64,000 nucleotides of DNA from Carboxylicivirga fragile (lineage in GTDB: Bacteria > Bacteroidota > Bacteroidia > Bacteroidales > Marinilabiliaceae). The notes beneath the pieces were generated by a model. That model was not told the origin of the DNA. It searched no databases and was given only the letters and a program-made list of their open reading frames with translations. Location: positions 1 through 64,000 of the forward strand of contig JAFMVD010000009.1 of the NCBI GenBank assembly GCA_025499625.1, in the 5' to 3' direction. Of the stretch, positions 26,704 to 34,679 are shown piece by piece. Both the position numbers and the translations under genes were made by a program. The number at the start of each line of letters is the position of its first letter. Positions within the stretch are counted from its first letter, which is position 1.

Positions 26704-27066
26704 TTATAATGTTGGATGAAATGCTTCTTCGATGTGTTCTATTTTCCAATCTGCTCCATTTGGAATGAGAGTCACCACGTCAAAACGAACTTCTTCTTCA
26801 ATGTCGTATTCCATAATATAAGCCTCAGTCGCTTCCACAATAAAGCGGATTTTTCCAGGAGTGATTGCTTCCTTGGGGTTTTCCCAGCCATCTGTTGTAC
26901 GTGTTTTAACCTCAATTACCACAAAGTAGTTTTTATGTCTGGCAATCAAATCTAGTTCCTTTTGTTTGTAGCGCCAGTTACGTTCAATTATGTCAAATCC
27001 TTTTTCTTCAAGGAATTTGGCAGCAACAGCTTCACCCGTTTTGCCCAGTTCGTTATGGTCGGCCAT
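26704..27066 (-). CDS. YraN family (UPF0102) endonuclease-like protein
   Basis: A 120-residue protein with a restriction-endonuclease-like core: GEAVAAKFLEEKGF at the N-terminus, then KQKELDLIARHKNYFVVIEVKTR, in which E, D and ExK are the expected nuclease residues. Function of the family is not established; a link to DNA uptake or repair has been suggested for relatives. Its start lies 1 bp from the stop of the LD-carboxypeptidase gene, so they are probably co-transcribed. Confidence 0.92.
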   Translation of the reverse strand: MADHNELGKTGEAVAAKFLEEKGFDIIERNWRYKQKELDLIARHKNYFVVIEVKTRTTDGWENPKEAITPGKIRFIVEATEAYIMEYDIEEEVRFDVVTLIPNGADWKIEHIEEAFHPTL

Positions 27067-27969
27067 TTAAAAATATACCTTTGAGTTACAATTAGAAACA
27101 TCAATACTCACCCGTTTACCCATTATTAATGGCATGTTGATATTACCATGTCCTGCCGGGAATCCAAAAATAACTGGATAGTCATATTCCGAAATAGCTT
27201 CCTTTATAATCTCATAAGCATTAAGTCCGTATTTTACATCGTTATCTTTCATGTTGGTGAATTGCCCTACAATAATGCCACTTAACTGTTTTAGAAAACC
27301 GCTTAGTTTTAGGTTTTGCATCATCCTATCCAGATGATAGAGGTATTCCGATAAATCTTCGATGAATAATATTTTACCATGAGGGTTAGGATCGTAAGGA
27401 GTGGATCTTAATGCGTAAATCAAGGACAGATTACCGCCAATTAATAAACCTTCTGCCTCTCCATTTCTATTTAGTAGATGAGGTGCTATTTTGTATTTTG
27501 GCAATTCTCCATGTAGGATATTGAACAAGCTTAGCATGTCATCGTCATCCTTCGACTTATCAGGAAAATTTTTAGGCATTGGTCCATGTATGCTGGCGAC
27601 TTTGTGTTTATGATGCAGACAAGTGTGTAAAACTGTAATATCGCTATAGCCAATTATCCATTTGGGGTTTTCCAAAAAGTGAGTGAAATCTATTTCTTCA
27701 ATAATACGAATAGTACCATAACCACCTCGAGCGCAAAATATGGCATCCACATCAGATCTATTAAGCATTAACTGTAAATCTGATGCACGGTGTTCGTCGT
27801 TACCAGCATACTGATGAAAAGTATTGGTGGCGTTATTACCTACCGTTACCTGGTAACCCATGCTGTGTAAATACTTTTCAGCGAAATGAATGGTTTCTGC
27901 ATCTATTCTGCCAGCTGGAGAAACAATACCAATGGTTGAGTTTTTGGAGAGTGATTTTGGAAATATCAT
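27067..27969 (-). CDS. ldcA: LD-carboxypeptidase (S66 family)
   Basis: A 300-residue peptidase that removes the terminal D-Ala from tetrapeptide stems during cytoplasmic peptidoglycan recycling. S66 features: GIVSPAGRID near the N-terminus, FCARGGYGTIRI, the nucleophile segment WIIGYSDITVLH, the conserved E in ILFIEDLSEY, and the catalytic H in FGFPAGHGNINMPLIMG. It is the first gene of the minus-strand row running to rlpA and is divergent from metG. Confidence 0.92.
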   Translation of the reverse strand: MIFPKSLSKNSTIGIVSPAGRIDAETIHFAEKYLHSMGYQVTVGNNATNTFHQYAGNDEHRASDLQLMLNRSDVDAIFCARGGYGTIRIIEEIDFTHFLENPKWIIGYSDITVLHTCLHHKHKVASIHGPMPKNFPDKSKDDDDMLSLFNILHGELPKYKIAPHLLNRNGEAEGLLIGGNLSLIYALRSTPYDPNPHGKILFIEDLSEYLYHLDRMMQNLKLSGFLKQLSGIIVGQFTNMKDNDVKYGLNAYEIIKEAISEYDYPVIFGFPAGHGNINMPLIMGKRVSIDVSNCNSKVYF

Positions 27970-28078
27970 GGCTTTAGTTTTATAGTTTGTAGGCAGAAGC
28001 CAGTAGTTATTCTTATAATGCTTTAAATAACAAGAATAGAGTTAATTCAGTATTAAAATGATTTACAACTTTAATTCC

Positions 28079-28140
28079 GTTTTACCCCTCCAACCTCCCC
28101 TAAAGCGGGAGGCTAAAGTCCCCTTTAGGGGATTTAGGGG
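28079..28140. repeat. Dispersed palindromic repeat, copy 2
   Basis: It matches copy 1 at 1-85 across GTTTTACCCCTCC, CCTCCCCTAAAG and CCCCTTTAGGGGATTTAGGGG, but lacks the 16-bp palindrome of copy 1. A further weak similarity (ACACCCTCTT about 50-60 bp beyond each copy) may mean the repeat unit is longer. Confidence 0.75.
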
Positions 28141-28228
28141 TTCTTAAACCTTAAGTTAACTATAATTCTTAAATTAATATCTATTTGTACACCCTCTTAT
28201 TCTTGCTACTATTATTAAATACTTTGCA

Positions 28229-28236
28229 TATCTTTG
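28229..28236 (+). promoter_or_regulatory. Putative -7 promoter element of metG
   Basis: TATCTTTG matches TANNTTTG. It would start transcription around 28243, just before the leader hairpin. No well-placed -33 box is visible. Confidence 0.4.
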
Positions 28237-28246
28237 TGAAGTTAAT

Positions 28247-28275
28247 AAAAAGCCCCGAATGCTGTGGGCTTTTAT
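28247..28275 (+). promoter_or_regulatory. Terminator-like hairpin in the metG leader
   Basis: AAAAGCCC / GGGCTTTT forms an 8-bp stem with a 10-nt loop and is followed by ATTTTGATTTTT. No plus-strand gene lies upstream that would need terminating, because ldcA diverges, so it is a candidate leader attenuator for metG. Confidence 0.4.
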
Positions 28276-28317
28276 TTTGATTTTTATAGTACCCAACCAT
28301 AAAACAAATTCATACAA

Positions 28318-30357
28318 ATGAAAACGGGAAATTTCAAGCGAACGCTAGTAACTACTGCTTTACCATATGCCAATGGGCCTGTTCACATTGGTCACCTTGC
28401 CGGAGTTTATGTTCCAGCCGATATTTATGTACGTTATTTACGCCTAAAACACGAAGATGTTGTGCTTATTGGAGGTTCTGATGAACATGGTGTGCCAATT
28501 ACCTTAAAGGCAAAAAATGAAGGTGTTACACCTCAGGATATTGTTGATAAATACCATGGCATTATAAAAGATTCGTTTGAGAAGTTTGGTGTCTCTTTTG
28601 ATGTGTATTCGCGTACTTCATCTAAGATGCATCACGAAACAGCCAGTGATTTTTTCAAAACCTTGTATGATAAGGGTGAATTTGTTGAGAAGGAGTCGGA
28701 GCAATATTACGACGAAGAAGCCAATCAGTTTTTGGCTGATCGTTACATTACGGGTACTTGTCCGCATTGTAAGAGCGAAGGTGCCTATGGCGATCAGTGC
28801 GAGAGCTGCGGAACATCTTTGAATGCAACAGACCTAATTAACCCTCAATCGGTGGTGTCAGGCAGTAAACCAGTGGTGCGTAAAACAAAGCATTGGTATT
28901 TGCCACTCGATAAGCATGAGCCATTTTTGAAAGAATGGATATTAGATGGACACAAGGAGTGGAAACCAAATGTATACGGTCAGTGTAAGTCGTGGATTGA
29001 TTTAGGTTTACAACCACGTGCGGTAAGTCGCGACTTGAATTGGGGTGTGCCTGTTCCTGTGGAAGGAGCAGATGGCAAAGTGCTTTATGTATGGTTTGAT
29101 GCACCTATCGGATATATTTCGGCTACAAAGGAATTAACCCCTGAGTGGGAAAAATATTGGAAGAGTGACGATTCACGCATGTTACATTTTATTGGTAAAG
29201 ACAATATCGTATTTCACTGTATTGTATTTCCATCAATGTTAAAAGCCGAAGGTAGTTATATACTACCTGAGAATGTGCCTGCCAACGAATTCTTAAATCT
29301 TGAGGGAGATAAGATTTCTACTTCCCGTAATTGGGCGGTTTGGTTACACGAGTACTTAGTTGATTTTAAAGACAAACAGGATGTATTGCGCTATGTATTA
29401 ACGGCCAACGCACCTGAAACAAAAGATAACGATTTTACCTGGAAGGATTTCCAAGCTAGAAACAACAATGAGTTGGTTGCTATCTTAGGAAATTTTGTGA
29501 ATAGGGCAGTAGTCCTCACTCATAAGTATTACGATGGAGCCGTACCGGCTGCAGGTGAATTGACCGACTATGATAAGGAGACTTTAAATGAGATTCCTGC
29601 TATAGTGAAACGTGTTGAAGACGCCTTGGATATATTCCGTTTCCGTGAAGCGGTACGTGAGGCCATTAACCTTTCGCGTTTAGGTAATAAATATTTGGCT
29701 GATTGTGAGCCTTGGAAACTTGCTAAGACAGATCCAGAGCGTGTTAAGACCATCATGAACATTGCCTTACAAATAACGGCCAATGTTTCGATTCTTATTG
29801 AGCCATTCTTACCTTTCACTGCCAAGAAAATGCAAGACATGCTTAATCTGGAGAACTTAGATTGGAGCTCTTGTGGTAATTTAGAATTGTTGTCAGCTGG
29901 AAGTTTGATTAATAAGCCAGAGTTGTTATTCGAAAAGATTGAAGATGCGACTATTCAGGAGCAATTGGATCGCTTGCAGCAAACGAAGGTTGATAATGAG
30001 GCTGCCAATAAAGTGGCTGCTCCTGCAAAGGATAACATCGAGTTTGATGATTTTACCAAGATGGATATCCGTGTTGGTACTATTGTGGAGGCTGAAAAAG
30101 TGGCTAAGACTAAAAAGCTACTCCAATTGAAAGTAGATACAGGAATTGATCAGCGTATTGTTGTTTCAGGTATTGCGGAGTTCTTCAAACCAGAAGAGAT
30201 CATTGGAAAACACGTTAGTATTTTGGTTAATCTGGCTCCTCGTAAAATTCGTGGCATCGAATCGCAAGGTATGATTTTGATGGCAGAAGATGCTAGTGGT
30301 AAACTGGAATTTGTTGCGCCAGCAAGTGATGTTAAGCCAGGTTCAGAGATTAGGTAG
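28318..30357 (+). CDS. metG: Methionine-tRNA ligase
   Basis: A 679-residue class I aminoacyl-tRNA synthetase. It has the HIGH motif in [13 protein letters not shown], the zinc knuckle [17 protein letters not shown], the KMSKS equivalent DKISTSRN, an anticodon-binding helical domain (about 400-540), and a C-terminal OB-fold tRNA-binding domain of the Trbp111/EMAP type ([17 protein letters not shown], about 580-679). This is the long, dimeric form of MetRS. It stands alone, with a structured leader and a strong terminator. Confidence 0.97.
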   Translation: MKTGNFKRTLVTTALPYANGPVHIGHLAGVYVPADIYVRYLRLKHEDVVLIGGSDEHGVPITLKAKNEGVTPQDIVDKYHGIIKDSFEKFGVSFDVYSRTSSKMHHETASDFFKTLYDKGEFVEKESEQYYDEEANQFLADRYITGTCPHCKSEGAYGDQCESCGTSLNATDLINPQSVVSGSKPVVRKTKHWYLPLDKHEPFLKEWILDGHKEWKPNVYGQCKSWIDLGLQPRAVSRDLNWGVPVPVEGADGKVLYVWFDAPIGYISATKELTPEWEKYWKSDDSRMLHFIGKDNIVFHCIVFPSMLKAEGSYILPENVPANEFLNLEGDKISTSRNWAVWLHEYLVDFKDKQDVLRYVLTANAPETKDNDFTWKDFQARNNNELVAILGNFVNRAVVLTHKYYDGAVPAAGELTDYDKETLNEIPAIVKRVEDALDIFRFREAVREAINLSRLGNKYLADCEPWKLAKTDPERVKTIMNIALQITANVSILIEPFLPFTAKKMQDMLNLENLDWSSCGNLELLSAGSLINKPELLFEKIEDATIQEQLDRLQQTKVDNEAANKVAAPAKDNIEFDDFTKMDIRVGTIVEAEKVAKTKKLLQLKVDTGIDQRIVVSGIAEFFKPEEIIGKHVSILVNLAPRKIRGIESQGMILMAEDASGKLEFVAPASDVKPGSEIR

Positions 30358-30425
30358 GTACAATATGAGCATGTCTAATAATTTGGTTCGGTCATCGAGA
30401 TGAATTCTTATTAGTTGAGTATTGA

Positions 30426-30449
30426 TCACTTCGACTTAGCTCAGTGAAC
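30426..30449. repeat. Dispersed 24-bp repeat related to the 1321-1344 arm
   Basis: TCACTTCGACTTAGCTCAGTGAAC is the reverse complement of the sequence at 1321-1344 with two mismatches. Similar stretches are common intergenic debris in Bacteroidota genomes. It is followed by another hairpin, GGATGACATCT (30468-30478) / AGATGTCATCC (30486-30496). Confidence 0.6.
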
Positions 30450-30510
30450 AGTCTATTAGAATATTTAGGATGACATCTATCAGAAAGATGTCATCCGTAA
30501 GTTAAAATAG

Positions 30511-30539
30511 AAAAAGGTCAGCAAGCGCTGACCTTTTTT
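30511..30539. terminator. Bidirectional terminator between metG and the HU-SPOR gene
   Basis: AAAAAGGTCAGC / GCTGACCTTTTT stem with a short AAGC loop, A run on one side and T run on the other. It serves both convergent genes. Confidence 0.85.
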
Positions 30540-30565
30540 AGTATTGTTGTGTTTGTGTGTTGAAA

Positions 30566-31495
30566 CTATTGTTTCATCACCCAAACTGTTTTAAAATCTT
30601 TTTGTTTGCGATAATTGAGCATCGATTTAACAGCCACATCTTTTTCGCTGAAGCCATTCAAGGCTATTCTAAAGCGATTATTTGGACTATGAAGTACAAA
30701 AGCTTGCTCTTCCCCAATATTGTGAATTTGTTTTAAAAAACGCTGGGCTTGTTGCTCATTTTTGAAACTACCTGCAATAATATAAAACTGATCTTCATTA
30801 AACGAAGTTGTGTTTGTGTTTTCATTTGCCGCTGTATCTTCTACTTTGAAAGTTGCAGCTTCGCTCACATATGTTACCTGATTAGAGTTATTGCTTGAGC
30901 TACTGAAATCAATTGTGCTAGCCGTATTCATTGTGTTGGCATCGTACTCGTTATTCACATCAGGCGATATTACAAATAAACCAACCAAGAGAGCAACGGT
31001 TGCGGCAATGTGTTTCTGAGTTAATGGTTTTAATAAGCGTCTTACCTGTAAACTTTCGTTTGATGGTTTTAATTGAATGTCAGGTGCAAAATGAAACGAA
31101 CCTAGTCCAAATGAATCAGTGCAGAAGTTATCTGAGTTACTTGCTGTAAATTGTAGGTTGCCGTTAGCATCAGCTTTCAAGCGACCAATACCTTCAATGT
31201 TTACTTCTTTACCAGCGTCAAGCTCATCTTTAAGATTAGCGGTGTAATTTTCAATGTTTATTTTAGAATGACCATATGACAACATATTTTCTTGAGCAAA
31301 AGTACTAATCAACAATCCATCGTTATGAATAAGGCTTCTGTTAAAGCCTATTTCCTTTGAAGGTGGTATAAATATGTTTTTCTCATTATCAATTTTTGCA
31401 CTCGTTGGTGTTGCTACGAAAGCTCCGAATTGTGGTATAATAACACATTCGTGTGTGAAAAGAAGTTGGTATATGTGTTGGTCAATTGCTGTCAT
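30566..31495 (-). CDS. HU-like domain / TM / SPOR domain protein
   Basis: The start is placed at ATG 31495 (MTAIDQHIYQLL), 10 codons inside the open frame, because a consensus -7 element lies directly upstream; the product is 309 residues. The N-terminal 150 residues form a CCDC81/HU-like domain (HECVIIPQFGAFVATPTSA, GFNRSLIHNDGLL, IEGIGRLKADANG). A single TM helix (HIAATVALLVGLFVIS) follows, then a low-complexity Ser/Thr/Asn linker and a C-terminal SPOR domain (FYIIAGSFKNEQQAQRFL). This matches the known Bacteroidota HU-CCDC81-SPOR family. It could tie cytoplasmic DNA or protein to denuded septal peptidoglycan; this is inferred from architecture. Confidence 0.88.
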   Translation of the reverse strand: MTAIDQHIYQLLFTHECVIIPQFGAFVATPTSAKIDNEKNIFIPPSKEIGFNRSLIHNDGLLISTFAQENMLSYGHSKINIENYTANLKDELDAGKEVNIEGIGRLKADANGNLQFTASNSDNFCTDSFGLGSFHFAPDIQLKPSNESLQVRRLLKPLTQKHIAATVALLVGLFVISPDVNNEYDANTMNTASTIDFSSSSNNSNQVTYVSEAATFKVEDTAANENTNTTSFNEDQFYIIAGSFKNEQQAQRFLKQIHNIGEEQAFVLHSPNNRFRIALNGFSEKDVAVKSMLNYRKQKDFKTVWVMKQ

Positions 31496-31500
31496 ATTCG

Positions 31501-31508
31501 CAAATTTA
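31501..31508 (-). promoter_or_regulatory. -7 promoter element of the HU-SPOR gene
   Basis: TAAATTTG on the minus strand exactly matches TANNTTTG and ends only 5 nt before the ATG at 31495, so the predicted mRNA would have almost no leader. Confidence 0.5.
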
Positions 31509-31729
31509 CAAAAAAGTAGATTCAATGTAACAACTTTATATCAACACCTGTTGGTAACCTGTTGATAAGTGAATCAAACCCTTTGTGTAACAACTATTAT
31601 ACAGTGGTTTATTGGCTAAGTTACTAAATCTGGAATAAAAGTCAATTAAAATAAAAAGTATTTATTACTTTTATACATGGAAATGATAATGTAATACACA
31701 AGAAAACATACATAATAAAAGACCGAACG

Positions 31730-32752
31730 ATGCAAATTTTAGTGACAGGAGGAACCGGATACATTGGTTCGCATACAGTAGTTGAGCTTCAGAATAAAGG
31801 CTATGAAGTAGTAATAGTAGATAACCTTTCTAATTCTCAAATTGAGGTATTAGATAATATTGAGAAAATATCAGGCATTCGTCCTGCATTTGAACAGTTT
31901 GATTTGTCGGAGCGTGATCTTACGGATGCTTTCTTTCAAAAGTATTCTGGTATTTCGGCCATTATTCATTTTGCTGCTTTTAAAGCGGTAGGAGAGTCTG
32001 TTTCAAAATCATTAGAATACTACCGTAACAACTTAGTTTCGCTTATGAATCTGCTTGAAGGGATGAAAAAGTATAAAATTCCTAATATGGTTTTTTCATC
32101 ATCTTGCACTGTTTATGGTCAGCCGGATGTATTGCCAGTTACTGAGGAAACACCCCGAAAAGAAGCGGAGTCGCCTTATGGTAATACTAAAGCTATTTGC
32201 GAAGATATTATGCGTGATTACTGTAAATCGCATGAAGAAGATATTAATTGCATCGCTTTGCGTTATTTTAATCCAATTGGAGCGCACGAAACTGGATTGA
32301 TTGGCGAATTGCCTGTAGGTGTTCCAAATAACCTGGTACCATTTATTACACAAACAGCGGCTGGTCTGCGCGATGAGTTAAGTATTTTTGGTGAGGATTA
32401 TGATACGCCGGATGGCACAGCTATACGCGATTACATTAATGTGGTAGATTTAGCTCAAGCGCACGTAGTTGCCATCGACCGCATGTTGACTAAAAAGTCA
32501 AAAGCTAATTACGAATATTTCAATGTTGGTACTGGTGAAGGCTATTCGGTTATGCAATTGGTAAAAGCATTCATCGAGGTGACAGGCGTAGATTTAAAAT
32601 ATAAAGTTGTAGAACGCAGAGCTGGCGATATTGAAAAAATTTGGGCCGATACAAGTTTTGGTAATGCTGAGCTAGGATGGAAAGCTCAAAAATCATTGGA
32701 AGAAACGTTGGCTTCAGCCTGGAAATGGGAAAAGAAAGTTAGGGGACTGTAA
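31730..32752 (+). CDS. galE: UDP-glucose 4-epimerase
   Basis: A 340-residue extended SDR enzyme that interconverts UDP-glucose and UDP-galactose. It shows the NAD-binding GGTGYIGSHT, the active-site Ser in FSSSCTVYG, YGNTK with the catalytic Tyr and Lys, and the substrate segment RYFNPIGAH. Length is normal. It stands alone with its own terminator, and supplies galactose units for surface polysaccharides. Confidence 0.95.
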   Translation: MQILVTGGTGYIGSHTVVELQNKGYEVVIVDNLSNSQIEVLDNIEKISGIRPAFEQFDLSERDLTDAFFQKYSGISAIIHFAAFKAVGESVSKSLEYYRNNLVSLMNLLEGMKKYKIPNMVFSSSCTVYGQPDVLPVTEETPRKEAESPYGNTKAICEDIMRDYCKSHEEDINCIALRYFNPIGAHETGLIGELPVGVPNNLVPFITQTAAGLRDELSIFGEDYDTPDGTAIRDYINVVDLAQAHVVAIDRMLTKKSKANYEYFNVGTGEGYSVMQLVKAFIEVTGVDLKYKVVERRAGDIEKIWADTSFGNAELGWKAQKSLEETLASAWKWEKKVRGL

Positions 32753-32776
32753 AGATCTTCATAAAAGAATATTAGG

Positions 32777-32824
32777 GATGCGATATTCTGCAGCAACACT
32801 GCTGCATAGATCGCATCTTTTTTT
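32777..32824 (+). terminator. Intrinsic terminator after galE
   Basis: GATGCGAT (32777-32784) / ATCGCATC (32810-32817) outer stem, with an inner CTGCAGCA / TGCTGCA pairing, then a run of eight or more T. Confidence 0.85.
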
Positions 32825-32889
32825 ATTTCTAAAATTAATTGAGTAATATTGATATACATTTAATTCTAATCTAAAAAAAAAATACATTT

Positions 32890-33240
32890 ATGGAGTCAAT
32901 TGGAGTATTTGGGGGAATAGCATATTTAGCATTTGCCATTTTAATGATCGTATCAGGGTGGAAGATTTTTGAAAAGGCAGGTAAACCAGGTTGGGCATGC
33001 CTAATTCCAATTTATAACACCTTAGTTTTATTAGAAATTGTTGGCAAGCCTTGGTATTGGTTATTATTAATGATGATTCCTGGTGTAGGAGCTATCTTTG
33101 CTATTTGGTCTATAAATTTATTATCAAAAAGCTTCGGTTATGGTACAGGTTTCACTTTGGGACTGATATTCCTATCACCAATTTTCTATCCTATTTTAGG
33201 TTTAGGTGATGCAAAATATAATGGACCTGCTGGTTCATAA
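32890..33240 (+). CDS. Small DUF5684-type membrane protein
   Basis: A 116-residue protein with three or four hydrophobic segments (GIAYLAFAILMIVSGWKIF, LIPIYNTLVLLEIV, YWLLLMMIPGVGAIFAIW, GFTLGLIFLSPIFYPILGL). The motif KAGKPGWACLIPIYN is diagnostic of DUF5684. The function is unknown. It stands alone, between galE and rfbB, each with its own terminator. Confidence 0.8.
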   Translation: MESIGVFGGIAYLAFAILMIVSGWKIFEKAGKPGWACLIPIYNTLVLLEIVGKPWYWLLLMMIPGVGAIFAIWSINLLSKSFGYGTGFTLGLIFLSPIFYPILGLGDAKYNGPAGS

Positions 33241-33298
33241 ATATTTGTAATAGCTCAGAAGAAAGATCCATTTTATAAATAAAAATATTGGATTCGTC

Positions 33299-33328
33299 CA
33301 AAAAAGCTCCTTAAAGGGGCTTTTTTTA
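33299..33328 (+). terminator. Intrinsic terminator after the DUF5684 gene
   Basis: AAGCTCC / GGGGCTT stem with G-U pairing, flanked by A6 and T7. Confidence 0.75.
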
Positions 33329-33386
33329 TTTCTTTGATGTAGTTTTACGTTTCAAAATCAAAGAAATAATATAATACTCTATAGAG

Positions 33387-34439
33387 ATGAAAAAGCTTTT
33401 AATTACTGGTGGAGCCGGATTTATTGGTTCTCATGTTGTTCGCTTGTTTGTAAATAACTATCCCGATTACCATATTTACAACTTGGATGTTTTAACCTAT
33501 GCAGGTAATCTTGAGAATCTGAAAGACATCGAGAATAAGTCGAACTATACTTTTATCAAGGCTGATATTACAGATGAAGCTTTAATGAGCGAATTGTTTG
33601 AAAAGCATCAATTTGACAGTGTTATTCATTTGGCTGCAGAGTCGCATGTTGACCGTTCTATAAGCGATCCTTTGGCTTTTATTAAAACTAATATTCTGGG
33701 CACGGTTAATCTATTAAACGCAGCTCGAAATAGTTGGAAGAACCAAATGGAAGGTAAATTATTTTATCATATTTCTACCGATGAGGTGTATGGTTCATTA
33801 GGTGCCGAAGGTTTATTTACTGAAACAACGGCTTACGATCCACGTAGTCCATATTCATCATCAAAAGCCAGTTCTGACCATTTGGTACGTGCTTATTTCC
33901 ATACTTATGGAATGCCTGTTGTGATTTCAAACTGTTCAAACAACTATGGCCCAAACCAATTTCCAGAAAAATTGATACCTCTATCAATAAATAATATAAA
34001 GAATAATAAACCTATTCCAATTTATGGTAAAGGCGAGAATGTTCGCGATTGGTTATATGTAATTGATCATGCCAGTGCCATCGATAAGATCTTCCATGAA
34101 GGAACCAATGGAGAGACTTATAACATTGGTGGTATTAATGAGTGGACCAATATTGATTTGATTCACAAGTTATGCGAAGTGATGGATGAGCAGTTGGGAC
34201 GCGAAAAAGGTGAGTCGGCAAAGTTGATAACCTTTGTTAAAGATAGAGCTGGTCATGATATGCGTTATGCTATTGATTCTTCAAAATTAATGAATGAACT
34301 GGGGTGGAAACCATCTTTACAATTTGAAGAAGGCATTGTTAAAACAGTTGAATGGTATTTGAGTAATAGTGATTGGTCAGACAATATTATGTCGGGCGAT
34401 TACGAGAAGTATTACGAACAACAATACGAAAAGCGATAA
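33387..34439 (+). CDS. rfbB: dTDP-glucose 4,6-dehydratase
   Basis: A 350-residue extended SDR enzyme that makes dTDP-4-keto-6-deoxyglucose, an intermediate for rhamnose and related surface sugars. Features: NAD motif GGAGFIGSHVV, LAAESHVDRSI, the catalytic loop HISTDEVYGSLG (T-D-E), YSSSK with catalytic Tyr and Lys, and NCSNNYGPNQFPEKLIP. rfbA, rfbC and rfbD are not adjacent, so the rest of the pathway must lie elsewhere. Confidence 0.95.
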   Translation: MKKLLITGGAGFIGSHVVRLFVNNYPDYHIYNLDVLTYAGNLENLKDIENKSNYTFIKADITDEALMSELFEKHQFDSVIHLAAESHVDRSISDPLAFIKTNILGTVNLLNAARNSWKNQMEGKLFYHISTDEVYGSLGAEGLFTETTAYDPRSPYSSSKASSDHLVRAYFHTYGMPVVISNCSNNYGPNQFPEKLIPLSINNIKNNKPIPIYGKGENVRDWLYVIDHASAIDKIFHEGTNGETYNIGGINEWTNIDLIHKLCEVMDEQLGREKGESAKLITFVKDRAGHDMRYAIDSSKLMNELGWKPSLQFEEGIVKTVEWYLSNSDWSDNIMSGDYEKYYEQQYEKR

Positions 34440-34536
34440 GCTTTTATCTATTAAATATGCTACAGCGCGAGTCCTCTCGCGTTGTAAAATTTAAAGCTCA
34501 CGATAAAATTTTGTGAAAGTAAAAAATACTATTGAC

Positions 34537-34569
34537 CCAAAACGTTTCGATGTTTTGGTTTTTTTTTAT
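34537..34569 (+). terminator. Intrinsic terminator after rfbB
   Basis: CCAAAAC (34537-34543) / GTTTTGG (34552-34558) stem followed by nine T residues. Confidence 0.75.
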
Positions 34570-34584
34570 TGGCCTAAAAATAGT

Positions 34585-34614
34585 AATGCCCGTAAGACGT
34601 TTCAAACGGGCATT
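34585..34614 (-). terminator. Terminator of glmS (minus strand)
   Basis: AATGCCCGT (34585-34593) / ACGGGCATT (34606-34614), a perfect 9-bp stem; on the minus strand it is followed by ACTATTTTTA. Confidence 0.65.
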
Positions 34615-34679
34615 TACTGAGAGATAAACCTTAAAAGTATTACATTATGAACGGCTCACGAAAGAGCAACTCATAATCT

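Larger units (their letters stand above)
27970..28317. other. Divergent intergenic region between ldcA and metG
   Basis: 348 bp without a gene. It holds repeat copy 2 (28079-28140), a -7-like element (28229-28236) and a terminator-like hairpin (28247-28270) just upstream of metG. Confidence 0.6.
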
